Shown: positions 52,422-61,748 of the stretch, piece after piece | Numbering within the stretch: position 1 is the stretch's first letter | Layout of the letters: each line of letters starts with the position of its first letter | NCBI GenBank assembly: GCA_009735695.1 | Contig: SRSL01000007.1 | Span: forward strand, 79,786-143,785 | Source: Christiangramia bathymodioli | Lineage (GTDB): Bacteria > Bacteroidota > Bacteroidia > Flavobacteriales > Flavobacteriaceae | Length of the DNA: 64,000 nucleotides | Reading direction: 5' to 3' | Translations under genes and position numbers: made by a program | The notes under the pieces: model-generated | What the model was told of the DNA's origin: nothing | Databases searched by the model: none | What the model saw: the letters and a program-made list of their open reading frames with translations, nothing else

Positions 52422-52814
52422 ATGAAAGAGGCTTTCAGACAATTATCATCCTTAATGCTGGCCTTGCTGGTCATGTTTTCCACGATGTCCTTCACCGTGG
52501 AAAAGCATTTTTGTGGGGAGCATCTTGTAGATAAAGCCGTATTTTCTGAAGTGAAGACCTGTGGCATGCAAATGAATGCCATGACCGATGGGCACTGTTG
52601 CAGTAACGAACAAACTTCAGTGGAAGGCCAGGATGAGCTAAAGATTTCCTTTGATTCTTTCGATTTCCATCAGCAGGTTTTCTTAAGCACTTTCGCGTAT
52701 TCCTATTTCAACCTGTTCGAGCCTTCGCCACAACAGGTCATTCCTTTTAAAGATTATTCCCCTCCTTTACTGGTCTACGACATACAGTTGCAGGACCAGG
52801 TATTCCTTATTTGA
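52422..52814 (+). CDS. HYC_CC_PP family metal-associated protein
   Basis: A 130-residue exported protein. A hydrophobic N-terminus (about 6-26) is followed by the signature spots: His-Phe-Cys in EKHFCGEHL, Cys-Cys in DGHCCSNEQ, and Pro-Pro in KDYSPPLLVYD. The family name HYC_CC_PP reflects these; here the Tyr of HYC is Phe. The Cys/His positions suggest copper or other soft-metal binding in the periplasm. It stands first in the metal island, 102 bases before the RND pump gene, as is common in Flavobacteriia. Its exact role is unknown. Confidence 0.78.
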   Translation: MKEAFRQLSSLMLALLVMFSTMSFTVEKHFCGEHLVDKAVFSEVKTCGMQMNAMTDGHCCSNEQTSVEGQDELKISFDSFDFHQQVFLSTFAYSYFNLFEPSPQQVIPFKDYSPPLLVYDIQLQDQVFLI

Positions 52815-52916
52815 TAGATTTGATTGAGGTGCTGTTAGGCTTATCGCCTTCAGGACCGTTCTGTATTGCATTTAGGCCATGCCTGGGCTATTCTGAATTT
52901 TCAAATCATCAATAAT

Positions 52917-55900
52917 ATGTTCAATAAAATCATAAAATATTTTCTCTATAACCGTTTAGTGACGGTTTTACTACTGCTGTTCCTGGTAGGCTGGGGCCTC
53001 GTTACGGCACCTTTTAACTGGGACACCGGTTTTTTGCCCAATGATCCGGTACCGGTAGATGCCATTCCCGATATTGGTGAAAACCAGCAGATCGTGTTTA
53101 CCGATTGGCCGGGCCGTTCTCCCCAGGATGTGGAAGACCAGATCACCTATCCACTCACCAGTTCCCTTTTAGGAATTCCCGGAGTGAAGTCCATTAGGAG
53201 TACCTCCATGTTCGGGTTTTCCAGCATCTATATCATTTTTGAGGAAGATGTGGAATTTTACTGGTCCCGTTCTCGGGTCCTCGAAAAACTGAATTCGCTT
53301 CCTGCAGGTCTTCTTCCTGCTGAAGTTCAGCCGTCTTTAGGGCCCGATGCTACTGCTTTAGGTCAGGTGTACTGGTATACCCTTGAAGGCCGTGATCCTG
53401 AAGGGAACGTGACCGGAGGCTGGGATCTTCATGAACTCAGAAAGATCCAGGATTACTATGTAAAACCGGGACTTAGTGCGACCCAGGGAGTTTCAGAAGT
53501 TGCTTCGGTGGGTGGTTATGTCCAGGAATACCAGATCGATGTGAATCCTGATGCGCTTAAAGCCTTCAATATCGGGATCGACCAGGTGATGATGGCGGTA
53601 AAGAATTCCAACCGCGACGCTGGAGCGAAAACCCTTGAGGTAAATAAAGTGGAATACCTAGTGCGCGGACTCGGATATATTGAATCCATCGAGGATATCG
53701 AAAATACCGTGGTGGTGGCCAGGGAAACCAAACCTGTGCTCATCAGGGATATCGCTCGCGTGCATCTTGGTCCATCTGAAAGAAGAGGAATACTGGATAA
53801 AGGAGGTGCCGATGTTGCCGGTGGAGTAGTGGTAGCCAGGTACGGGTCCAATCCGTTACAGGTTATCCAGAATGTTAAGGACAAGATAGACGAAATTTCT
53901 CCCGGTCTTCCTTCAAAAACGCTGGAAGACGGGACAGTGTCCAAGCTTACTATTGTTCCGTTTTACGACAGAACCCAGCTGATCAATGAGACCATAGGAA
54001 CCCTTGAAAGCGCGCTTTCCCACGAGATTCTCATTAGTATTATCGTGATCATCGTGCTGGTATTGAATTTAAGAGCTTCGGTACTTATTTCCAGTTTACT
54101 TCCCATCGCCGTGCTCATGACCTTTATCACGATGCGGTATTTTGGAGTGGACGCTAACGTGGTGGCCCTTTCAGGGATCGCCATTGCCATTGGAGTGATG
54201 GTAGACGTGGGAATCGTCTTTGTGGAAAATACTATTCGATGGCTTGAAATGCCTGAAAATGAAAATGCACGGGGAAAGAAATTGCTGGATATTATTTACA
54301 AAGCTACCGTAGAAGTGGCTCCAGCCGTGACCACAGCGCTACTTACCACCATTGTAAGTTTTCTTCCGGTTTTCTTTATGGAAAACGCCGAAGGGAAATT
54401 ATTCCGCCCGCTGGCCTTTACCAAGACATTCGCCATTGCGGCGGCTTTTGTGATTGGAGTACTGGTTCTACCAATGTTCTCCTATTATTTCTTCAATATT
54501 AAAGCCGATAAAAAGAAGACCAAAATGATCTGGAACATGGCTCTGGTTTTTGGCGGAATATTGCTGGCGATCATTTTCAGTTTCTGGCTTCCACTAGCGC
54601 TTACAGTAGTTGGTTTACTGAAATTTTTAGAGGAGCGAAATCCTGAATTTCTCGGAAAATACTCTTCCCAGATCATCATCGGGATCACGCTGCTGGTCAC
54701 TATTCTTTTTCTTGCTGAAGAATGGATGCCTTTAGGCTTCGAAAAAAGTCTTATTTCGAATTATATATTCGTAATTATCCTTATCGCGATCACTTTAGCC
54801 ATGTTGCTGGCGGTGGTTCGTTTTTATGAACCTATCCTTAACTGGTGTCTTACTAATAAAGGTACTTTCTTCATTCTTCCCCTCATCACCATTTTCCTGG
54901 GGGCGATGATCTGGTTTGGATTTCCAAAATTATTCGGTTTTGTAGATGATGCTACTGAAGAGGTTGGTTTAGACCTGAGTAAAACACGAATCTGGTCTGG
55001 CCTTTCGCATACTTTCCCCGGTGTAGGTAAGGAATTCATGCCTTCGCTCAACGAGGGAAGCTTCCTGCTGATGCCAACCACCATGCCGCATGCGGGAATC
55101 GAATATTCCAAGGAAACGGTACAAAAACTGGATTTGGCGGTGACCAATATTCCGGAAGTGGACATTTCAGTTGGGAAACTGGGACGAATCGAAAGCGCCC
55201 TGGACCCGGCACCGGTTTCTATGTTCGAAAACGTGATCAATTATAAACCCGAATATGCCCTTAATGAAAATGGAAAACCCACCACATTTAAAGTGGATGA
55301 TGAGGGCCGATTCATTCTGAAGTCGGGAGACAGCCTTTCGAATGCCGATGCGATTGCTAGCGGAATTAAAAGAGAGCAATTGATACCCGATGAGGACGGA
55401 AACTATTTCAGGAATTGGAGAGAAGAAATCCAAAGTCCTGATGATATCTGGGAGGAAATCGTTCAAAGAACCAAACTTCCCGGGGTGACTTCGGCTCCTA
55501 AATTACAGCCTATTGAAACCCGGCTGGTGATGTTGCAAACCGGGATGAGAGCTCCTATGGGAATCAAAGTGTATGGCCCTAACTTGAAAACCATCCAGGA
55601 TTTCGGGATCCAGCTGGAGAACCTGTTAAAACAGGTGCCATCTGTAAAATCGGAAGCGGTTTTCGCAGACAGGGTAGTAGGTAAACCCTACCTGGAAATC
55701 GATATCGACCGAAATGCTATTGCAAGGTTCGGCCTGAGTATTGAAGACGTACAGCAAACCATCGAAACGGCCATAGGTGGAATGGAGATCACCTCGACAG
55801 TGGAGGGAAGGGAACGCTTTCCCGTTCGCGTAAGATATCCTCGTGAACTTCGTGATAATCCCGAAGCCGTTAAGCGAATTTTGGTGCCAACTTCTACCGG

Positions 55901-56759
55901 GGCCCAAATCCCATTAGGTGAGCTTGCCGACCTGGAATATGTTCGTGGACCACAAATGATCAAGAGTGAGGAAACCTTCCTGGTTGGCTATGTGCTTTTT
56001 GATAAACGGGATGGATATGCCGAGGTGAATGTGGTGAACGATGCCCAGAACTTCATCCAGGAAAAGATCGATAATGGAGAACTTTTGGTTCCCGAAGGTG
56101 TGAATTTTAAATTTTCAGGGAATTATGAGAACCAGGTGAGAGCTGTAAAACGGCTTTCCATTTTGATCCCGCTGTGTTTGATCATTATTTTCCTGCTGCT
56201 GTATTTCCAGTTCAAGACGGTGATCGCTTCAACCATTCATTTTTCCGGAGTTTTCGTGGCCTTCGCCGGTGGATTTATCATGATCTGGCTTTACGGGCAG
56301 GGATGGTTCATGGATTTCGAAGTATTCGGAACCAATATGCGTGACCTGTTCCAGATCCAGGAAGTGAACCTGAGTGTGGCCGTATGGGTAGGATTTATCG
56401 CGCTCTTCGGTATCGCGACCGATGACGGGGTACTTATGGGAACTTATATTCATCAGGTATTTGAAAGGCGCCAACCAGATACTGTTCCGGCAGTGAGGGA
56501 TGCGGTAATGGAAGCCGGTAAAAAGCGGGTGCGTCCTGCCATGATGACTACTGCGGTAACTATAATAGCCTTGTTCCCTGTGCTTACTTCAACCGGAAAA
56601 GGATCGGATATCATGGTGCCCATGGCGATCCCAATTGTAGGGGGTATGATCATCCAGATCATGACCATTTTCGTGGTTCCCGTTTTACAGGCCTACTGGA
56701 GGGAAACTGTGGTGAAAAAGAATTCAAAATCTCAAAAACAGTTAACAAATGAAAACTAA
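52917..56759 (+). CDS. CusA/CzcA-type heavy-metal efflux RND pump
   Basis: The start at ATG 52917 (MFNKIIKYFLYNRLVTVLLLLFL) gives the usual first helix; an upstream TTG adds 17 residues without support. The 1280-residue inner membrane pump has the HME-RND features PGRSPQDVEDQITYPLTSSLLGIPGVKSIRS, GVMVDVGIVFVENTIRWLE (TM4) and GIATDDGVLMGTY (second half). It is longer than the usual 1030-1060 residues because residues about 528-650, between TM6 and TM7, hold three or four extra hydrophobic helices. It takes periplasmic or cytosolic Cu(I)/Ag(I)-like or divalent metal ions and exports them with its adaptor and TolC partner, both encoded next to it. Confidence 0.93.
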   Translation: MFNKIIKYFLYNRLVTVLLLLFLVGWGLVTAPFNWDTGFLPNDPVPVDAIPDIGENQQIVFTDWPGRSPQDVEDQITYPLTSSLLGIPGVKSIRSTSMFGFSSIYIIFEEDVEFYWSRSRVLEKLNSLPAGLLPAEVQPSLGPDATALGQVYWYTLEGRDPEGNVTGGWDLHELRKIQDYYVKPGLSATQGVSEVASVGGYVQEYQIDVNPDALKAFNIGIDQVMMAVKNSNRDAGAKTLEVNKVEYLVRGLGYIESIEDIENTVVVARETKPVLIRDIARVHLGPSERRGILDKGGADVAGGVVVARYGSNPLQVIQNVKDKIDEISPGLPSKTLEDGTVSKLTIVPFYDRTQLINETIGTLESALSHEILISIIVIIVLVLNLRASVLISSLLPIAVLMTFITMRYFGVDANVVALSGIAIAIGVMVDVGIVFVENTIRWLEMPENENARGKKLLDIIYKATVEVAPAVTTALLTTIVSFLPVFFMENAEGKLFRPLAFTKTFAIAAAFVIGVLVLPMFSYYFFNIKADKKKTKMIWNMALVFGGILLAIIFSFWLPLALTVVGLLKFLEERNPEFLGKYSSQIIIGITLLVTILFLAEEWMPLGFEKSLISNYIFVIILIAITLAMLLAVVRFYEPILNWCLTNKGTFFILPLITIFLGAMIWFGFPKLFGFVDDATEEVGLDLSKTRIWSGLSHTFPGVGKEFMPSLNEGSFLLMPTTMPHAGIEYSKETVQKLDLAVTNIPEVDISVGKLGRIESALDPAPVSMFENVINYKPEYALNENGKPTTFKVDDEGRFILKSGDSLSNADAIASGIKREQLIPDEDGNYFRNWREEIQSPDDIWEEIVQRTKLPGVTSAPKLQPIETRLVMLQTGMRAPMGIKVYGPNLKTIQDFGIQLENLLKQVPSVKSEAVFADRVVGKPYLEIDIDRNAIARFGLSIEDVQQTIETAIGGMEITSTVEGRERFPVRVRYPRELRDNPEAVKRILVPTSTGAQIPLGELADLEYVRGPQMIKSEETFLVGYVLFDKRDGYAEVNVVNDAQNFIQEKIDNGELLVPEGVNFKFSGNYENQVRAVKRLSILIPLCLIIIFLLLYFQFKTVIASTIHFSGVFVAFAGGFIMIWLYGQGWFMDFEVFGTNMRDLFQIQEVNLSVAVWVGFIALFGIATDDGVLMGTYIHQVFERRQPDTVPAVRDAVMEAGKKRVRPAMMTTAVTIIALFPVLTSTGKGSDIMVPMAIPIVGGMIIQIMTIFVVPVLQAYWRETVVKKNSKSQKQLTNEN

Positions 56760-57990
56760 TCGAATACTGTTGGTCTGCTTCCTGTTTTTGGGTCTAAGCC
56801 AGATTCAGGCTCAGCAAATACAGGAATATTTACAAATTGCTTCTGAAAATAACCCGGAAGTTCAGGCTTCCTATTCAAGATTCGAGGCTGCGCTTCAAAA
56901 GGCCCCGCAGGTTTCTTCACTGCCCGATCCAACGCTTACCATGAGCGCTTTCGGAAGAATGGTAGAAACCAGGCTGGGTGCACAGGAAGCAAGGTTTTCC
57001 CTCATGCAGATGTTCCCCTGGTTCGGTACAAACAACCTTAGAAAAGGTTCTGCGGAACTGATGGCCGAAGCCAGATTCCAGGATTTCCTGACAGCCCGGG
57101 AATCGCTTTTCGTCAAAGTAAAAGAGGCTTACGCCGAAATTTATAAGATCGAAAAAAGCATCGAGGTAATGGAAGAAGATCTCGAAATTCTTGATTCTTA
57201 TAGGAAACTGGCCCTTAACCGATTTGAAGCCGGGAGCGCTCCCATGGTGAACGTGGTAAAGGTGGATATAGACCGGGAGGAGCTGGTGACCCGAATTGCC
57301 TTGATGAAGGATGAATTAGAAACCAGGAAGATCCAGTTCAATTATTTGTTGAACAGGGAGCAATCGGCTATGGTCGAGGTGCAGGATAACCTTCAGCTGG
57401 AAAACGATCTGGTAATTGATTCCAGTTTCGAGGATCATCCTAGAATTCAATCACTGGATTATGAGAAACAGGCTTTTGAAAAAGAAATAGAGATCAGTAA
57501 AAAGGAAGGGCTTCCCATGCTGGGACTCGGACTGGATTACTCGATTATTTCAAAAAGAACCGATGCCAATCCTGAGAATAACGGTCAGGACGCGATCATG
57601 CCTATGTTTTCGGTTACGCTGCCAATTTTCAGAAAAAAATATAAGGCAGCCCGGGAAGAGGCAAAGCTGATGGCTCAGGCCACCGAGCAGGAAAAAACGG
57701 CCATGATCAACGAATTGAACAGTGAGGCCGTAATGCTGAATTATGAAATAAAGAAATCGCGGCAGCTAATGGACCTGTACGACCGGCAGATCACCAGTTC
57801 CAACCAGGCAAATAAGTTGCTTGTTGTTGGTTTTAGCAATGCGAATTCCGATTTTGAGGAAGTCCTTCAGATGAACCAGGACCTGCTGATGTTGAAAATT
57901 CAGAAAATAGAGGCCCTTGCTAATGCTTACAAGGCAACCGCCAAACTAGATTATCTACATTTTAAAAACGATACAAATGCAAACGAATAG
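56749..57990 (+). CDS. TolC family outer membrane factor of the metal pump
   Basis: A 413-residue protein with a signal peptide (about 1-20, ending QIQAQ) and two long helical repeats (LASENNPEVQASYSRFEAALQKAPQV; NLRKGSAELMAEARFQDFLTARESLFVKVKEAYAEIYKIEK) typical of the outer membrane efflux channel. Three copies assemble a tunnel for the RND pump. It overlaps the pump gene by 11 bases and the adaptor gene by 14 bases, so the three are made together. Confidence 0.92.
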   Translation: MKTNRILLVCFLFLGLSQIQAQQIQEYLQIASENNPEVQASYSRFEAALQKAPQVSSLPDPTLTMSAFGRMVETRLGAQEARFSLMQMFPWFGTNNLRKGSAELMAEARFQDFLTARESLFVKVKEAYAEIYKIEKSIEVMEEDLEILDSYRKLALNRFEAGSAPMVNVVKVDIDREELVTRIALMKDELETRKIQFNYLLNREQSAMVEVQDNLQLENDLVIDSSFEDHPRIQSLDYEKQAFEKEIEISKKEGLPMLGLGLDYSIISKRTDANPENNGQDAIMPMFSVTLPIFRKKYKAAREEAKLMAQATEQEKTAMINELNSEAVMLNYEIKKSRQLMDLYDRQITSSNQANKLLVVGFSNANSDFEEVLQMNQDLLMLKIQKIEALANAYKATAKLDYLHFKNDTNANE

Positions 57991-59680
57991 AAAAAATATA
58001 ATCCTGGCCATCGGGATCCTCGTTGCAGGGATCTTTCTTGGCTGGCTGTTCTTTGGCGGTAGTGAAGCCGCGCAGGATGAACATGATCATACAGCTGGTG
58101 CAGAAGCTGAGGTATGGACCTGTTCCATGCACCCGCAGATACGCCAACCGGAACCTGGACAATGTCCTATTTGCGGCATGGACCTGATCCCACTTTCAGA
58201 AGATGAAGGCGGACTGGATTCAGATATGTTCCAGATGAGCGAGGACGCGATGAAACTGGCCAATGTGAGAACCATGACCGTGGGTGGAGGAGAAACTGCT
58301 AAAGAATTAAGACTAAATGGGAAAGTAGTGGTGGATGAACGAAACGACTATACTCAAACCGTTCATATCCCGGGGCGTATCGAGAAACTGATGGTGAATT
58401 TTACCGGAGAAAAGGTGGAAAGGGGGCAAACCCTGGCGATGATCTACTCACCGCAACTGGTTACAGCCCAGGCTGAACTTCTACAGGCCCAGGAGATCAA
58501 AGAGAGTCAGCCGGAATTATTCAGGGCGGCCAAACAAAAGCTTCGAAACTGGAAAATTAGCGACCCCCAGATCGAAAAAATGCTTGCGGAAGGAGAACCT
58601 ATTGAAAGATTCCCTATTCGCTCGGATGTGAGCGGGGTAGTGACCGAACTTATGGCCGAACCCGGCGACCATCTGGAACAGGGAATGCCTATCTACCAGA
58701 TCGCGAATCTGGATAAGCTCTGGATACAGTTCGACCTGTATGAAAGTGATCTGAACTGGGTTGAAGAAGGGAGCAAAGTCGAGTACACGGTGAAATCACT
58801 TCCGGGAAAAAGTTTCGAGGGAGAGATCAGTTTCGTGGATCCTTTGCTAAATGATAATACCCGCGTAGCCACGGCCCGGATCGAGGTGCCTAATAAAGAT
58901 AGAAAACTAAAACCAGGAATGTTCGTAAGCGGTGTCGTAGAAAATCAATTGGACAGCCCTTCAGAAGAGCGCATCGTGATCCCGGAGTCGGCTGTTTTGT
59001 GGACCGGGGAACGTTCCGTTGTTTATGTAAAGACCGATATGGAAAAAGGAGCAGGATTCGAATTACGTGAAGTGAACCTGGGGCCTGCGCTGGCCGATTC
59101 TTATGTGGTGGAAAGCGGCTTAAAGCCCGGGGAGCAGATCGTGGTGAATGGAACTTTTACAGTGGATGCGGCCGTGCAATTAGCCGGCAAGCCTAGCATG
59201 ATGAACCCGAATATGGGCCAGGAAGAAGTTGATATTTCAGAAGAGGATCGATCGGCATTACAACCACTTTTCAGCAATTATATGGAATTGAAAGATGCTC
59301 TTGTGAACGATGACCTGGATAAGGCAAAGGCCGAAGGGAAAGAACTTCAGCAGGCAATTGACGGGCTACAGGTTTCAGCTTTAAGCGAGGAGGTGGAAGC
59401 GCTTCTTAAGATCAATGCTCCAAAATTGCAGTCGGTAACTCAAAGGCTGGTAAATGCGGGAAGTATAGCTGCGGTGCGCAATGAATTTATAGCACTTTCC
59501 AATACGATGATCAACCTTGCGGTTTCAACCCGGCCTATGGAAGGGATGTATATTCAGCATTGCCCAATGGCCAATAATAACCAGGGAGCAGATTGGCTTA
59601 GCATGTCTTCTGAAGTAAGAAATCCTTACTACGGTGAGGCTATGCTTACCTGTGGAGAAGTAACAAAAAGCCTTAATTAA
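57977..59680 (+). CDS. CusB-like efflux adaptor with N-terminal metal-binding and C-terminal DUF3347 domains
   Basis: A 567-residue periplasmic adaptor. After an N-terminal membrane anchor (about 7-27) comes a His-rich patch (DEHDHTAG) and a heavy-metal-binding domain with C49-S-M51-H52 and C63-P-I-C66-G-M68 (WTCSMHPQIR, QCPICGMDL). The HlyD-type barrel-sandwich and beta-barrel region spans about 95-405. The C-terminal part (about 430-567) is a DUF3347 domain with QHCPMANNNQGADWLSMSSE and NPYYGEAMLTCGEV. It carries metal from the periplasm to the RND pump. The domain recurs in a separate lipoprotein at 61749-62297. Confidence 0.92.
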   Translation: MQTNRKNIILAIGILVAGIFLGWLFFGGSEAAQDEHDHTAGAEAEVWTCSMHPQIRQPEPGQCPICGMDLIPLSEDEGGLDSDMFQMSEDAMKLANVRTMTVGGGETAKELRLNGKVVVDERNDYTQTVHIPGRIEKLMVNFTGEKVERGQTLAMIYSPQLVTAQAELLQAQEIKESQPELFRAAKQKLRNWKISDPQIEKMLAEGEPIERFPIRSDVSGVVTELMAEPGDHLEQGMPIYQIANLDKLWIQFDLYESDLNWVEEGSKVEYTVKSLPGKSFEGEISFVDPLLNDNTRVATARIEVPNKDRKLKPGMFVSGVVENQLDSPSEERIVIPESAVLWTGERSVVYVKTDMEKGAGFELREVNLGPALADSYVVESGLKPGEQIVVNGTFTVDAAVQLAGKPSMMNPNMGQEEVDISEEDRSALQPLFSNYMELKDALVNDDLDKAKAEGKELQQAIDGLQVSALSEEVEALLKINAPKLQSVTQRLVNAGSIAAVRNEFIALSNTMINLAVSTRPMEGMYIQHCPMANNNQGADWLSMSSEVRNPYYGEAMLTCGEVTKSLN

Positions 59681-59683
59681 ATA

Positions 59684-60226
59684 ATGAGTATGAGAAAAGC
59701 GAGATTAGTTTTTTTATTCGCAGCTGTTTGGTTGTCTTTAACTTCCTGCGCAGACGATAAGAACAAGGGAATAAAGGAAGTTTCTAATGAAGTAGCTTCT
59801 ATAGAAAGTCCAGATCTAAAGGTCGAGGAGGAAAATGTAAAAGCAGTTATCAGGACATACAAATCTGCCCTGGAAAACCTTACTACAGAGGGGACCTTTG
59901 AACTCTTTGCAGATTCTTCAAAAGTATATGAATCTGGAGGAGTTGAGGGCACTTACAGGGATTATATAGAACACCATCTGGGTCCTGAACTGGGACATTT
60001 TGAAAGTTTCAGGTTTTCAGATTACAACCTGGACGTGGAGGTAGATCTTCCCTATGCTTTTACAACCGAAACCTATGTCTATACCATCGTTTTGAACCAG
60101 GAAAATTCAGAAAGTCGAACGATCCGGAAAAAAGGGGTGGCAACTTCGGTATTGAAAAAAACCGAAGGAGACTGGAAGATCATCAAAACCCATTCCTCCA
60201 GTAGGGATTATAAACCAAAGAAATAA
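59684..60226 (+). CDS. NTF2-like (SnoaL/DUF4440-type) lipoprotein
   Basis: A 180-residue protein with a lipoprotein signal (SLTSC, Cys22) and an NTF2-fold domain (about 55-178): VKAVIRTYKSALENLTTEGTFELFADSSKVYESGG and VATSVLKKTEGDWKIIKTHSSSR. Such small cone-shaped domains bind small molecules or act as enzymes. No catalytic residues are assured here. It begins four bases after the adaptor stop, so it is probably co-transcribed with the efflux genes. Its role in metal resistance is unknown. Confidence 0.8.
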   Translation: MSMRKARLVFLFAAVWLSLTSCADDKNKGIKEVSNEVASIESPDLKVEEENVKAVIRTYKSALENLTTEGTFELFADSSKVYESGGVEGTYRDYIEHHLGPELGHFESFRFSDYNLDVEVDLPYAFTTETYVYTIVLNQENSESRTIRKKGVATSVLKKTEGDWKIIKTHSSSRDYKPKK

Positions 60227-60243
60227 TTTTTAAAAAATAAGAA

Positions 60244-60813
60244 ATGAAGAGAATAGTATTGATAGCAGGTCTTGCAGTTTTAGGTTTTTCGGCTACAGCA
60301 CAGGAGCATGATCATAGCGCGCATTCGCAGGCGAACAAAACAGCTAAAACCGGGAAATCCCTGAGTCCTCATACCAGTGCCATGGCTATGGTGGGAGATG
60401 CCCATGTACATATAGATTACTCGTCGCCCAGTGTACGGGATCGTATGATCTTTGGAGGCCTGGTAGGATATGACCGGGTATGGCAGGCTGGAGCCCATAT
60501 GGCTACCTGGATCGAGACCAATAAAGACCTTGTTTTTGAAGGCAAGACCTTGCCTGCAGGAAAATATGCATTTTTTACGGTCCCTGGACGGGATACCTGG
60601 AAGGTGATGTTCAACTCTCAATGGGAACAGCACGGCAAGGATGAATATGATGAGAAAAACGATGTGCTCGTTCTTGAAGTAAAACCGGAAGAACTTTCGT
60701 CACTTCAGGAGGAACTAAAATATGAGGTACAGAAATTAGATGATAATAAAGGCGAGATCAGCCTTGCCTGGGAAAAGACCAGGATCAGTTTGCCTTTCAG
60801 GGTAAAACAGTAA
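60244..60813 (+). CDS. DUF2911 family exported protein
   Basis: A 189-residue protein with a signal peptide (about 1-19), a His-rich N-terminus (EHDHSAHSQ) that may bind metal, and a DUF2911 domain: VHIDYSSPSVRDRMIFGGLVGYDRVWQAGAHMATWIETNKDLVFEG and GKYAFFTVPGRDTWKVMFN. DUF2911 proteins are common in Bacteroidota and lack a known function. It lies 17 bases after the NTF2-like gene. The start is followed by the usual basic residues (MKRIVLIAGLAVLGFSATAQ). Confidence 0.85.
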   Translation: MKRIVLIAGLAVLGFSATAQEHDHSAHSQANKTAKTGKSLSPHTSAMAMVGDAHVHIDYSSPSVRDRMIFGGLVGYDRVWQAGAHMATWIETNKDLVFEGKTLPAGKYAFFTVPGRDTWKVMFNSQWEQHGKDEYDEKNDVLVLEVKPEELSSLQEELKYEVQKLDDNKGEISLAWEKTRISLPFRVKQ

Positions 60814-60831
60814 ATAGAACAATTTCGGCTT

Positions 60832-61401
60832 ATGACTGTAGAGGTTTTTATTAAAAATATGGTTTGCGATCGTTGTGTCAAGGTTCTGAGGAATGAGCTG
60901 ACAGAGCAGGGCTTAAACCTGGAAACCGTAGAGCTGGGCCGAGTTGTCTACCAAACAAGCAACCCGGTGGAGGACCATGGAAAATTGGAAGAGGTCCTGG
61001 AGGCCAATGGCTTTTCCGTGGTCCTGAAACCGGACAGAATACTCGTGGAACAGGTAAAACTAAGCCTGATCGACTTGCTGAACAGCCTGCCCATTAAAAA
61101 GACGGGACCCTTATCTGTCTATCTGGCTGAGGTGACGGGTCATGACTACTCTCGATTGAGCAGGACCTTTTCCCAGAGCGAAAATATCACCATCGAAAAA
61201 TACTTCATCAAACTCAAGATCGAGAAGGTCAAGGAACTCATCCAGGCTAATCAGCATAACTTCACAGAAATAAGCCAACTTCTGGATTACAGTAATAGCA
61301 ACCATCTCTCCAGGCAATTTAAGAGCGAGACCGGAATGAGCCTTTCCGAATACAGGAATCTGGGTGAGAATTTTAGGAATTCTTTAGACCAAATAGTGTA
61401 G
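60832..61401 (+). CDS. HMA-AraC fusion regulator, putative metal sensor
   Basis: A 189-residue protein joining two domains. Residues 1-68 form an HMA-like metal-binding domain with the site NMVCDRCVKVL (Cys12 and Cys15; Met10 before), followed by the usual beta-strands. Residues about 85-180 form an AraC-type double helix-turn-helix: LSVYLAEVTGHDYSRLSRTFSQSENITIEKYFIKLKIEKVKELI and ISQLLDYSNSNHLSRQFKSETGMSLSEY. Metal bound to the CxxC motif would presumably change DNA binding. It lies between DUF2911 and a 347-base gap rich in dyads, so local autoregulation is plausible. This is the only transcription factor recognised in the island. Confidence 0.85.
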   Translation: MTVEVFIKNMVCDRCVKVLRNELTEQGLNLETVELGRVVYQTSNPVEDHGKLEEVLEANGFSVVLKPDRILVEQVKLSLIDLLNSLPIKKTGPLSVYLAEVTGHDYSRLSRTFSQSENITIEKYFIKLKIEKVKELIQANQHNFTEISQLLDYSNSNHLSRQFKSETGMSLSEYRNLGENFRNSLDQIV

Positions 61402-61748
61402 ACCTTTTACCTAACTGTGATAATTCAATAATAAGGACTGTGCTAATTTAGATCAACAAATCTAAATGTTCACAAGTTTTGAAATCGAAAAAATTTTTCA
61501 AATCTACCTTTTATTCTTTATTAACTGATTCCCTTGTTAGGGCCTTTGTTTCAACTGAAACAGGCTTGAAAAAGGTGCAATTTCACAAACCTGAAAATTT
61601 AAATTTTGCAAGGTTTACCCTGACCGACGGGTTCCTAATAACCGGAAATTTCATTGCCGGGCATTCCCTTTGGAATTAAACTTACGTTAAACAATTCATA
61701 AAGAAACAGTGATTCTATAAATTTAAATCTGAACCAAAATTGAATAGC
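61402..61748. other. 347-base non-coding gap with three dyads after the regulator gene
   Basis: No gene is supported. It contains a dyad with 8-bp arms ATTTAGAT / ATCTAAAT at 61446-61467, a second with arms TGTTTCA / TGAAACA at 61547-61562, and a third centred on the palindrome AAAATTTAAATTTT (61594-61607) within an extended imperfect dyad 61587-61616. A TTG-started frame at 61479-61679 looks unlike a protein. The gap separates the efflux operon from the DUF3347-DUF305-oxidase genes and is a likely second promoter region. Confidence 0.5.
61446..61467. repeat. dyad with 8-bp arms 44 bases after the regulator gene
   Basis: ATTTAGAT and ATCTAAAT are perfect reverse complements separated by CAACAA. 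There is no T-run, so it is more likely an operator or a processing hairpin than a terminator. Confidence 0.4.

Noticed and set aside
52866-52916. TTG-started 17-residue extension of the RND pump
   Set aside because: The ATG at 52917 places the first membrane helix at the normal distance; the extension has no family support.
61479-61679. 66-codon open frame with TTG start in the gap after the HMA-AraC gene
   Set aside because: No ATG, no coding-like pattern or recognisable fold, and it overlaps several dyads. Treated as non-coding.
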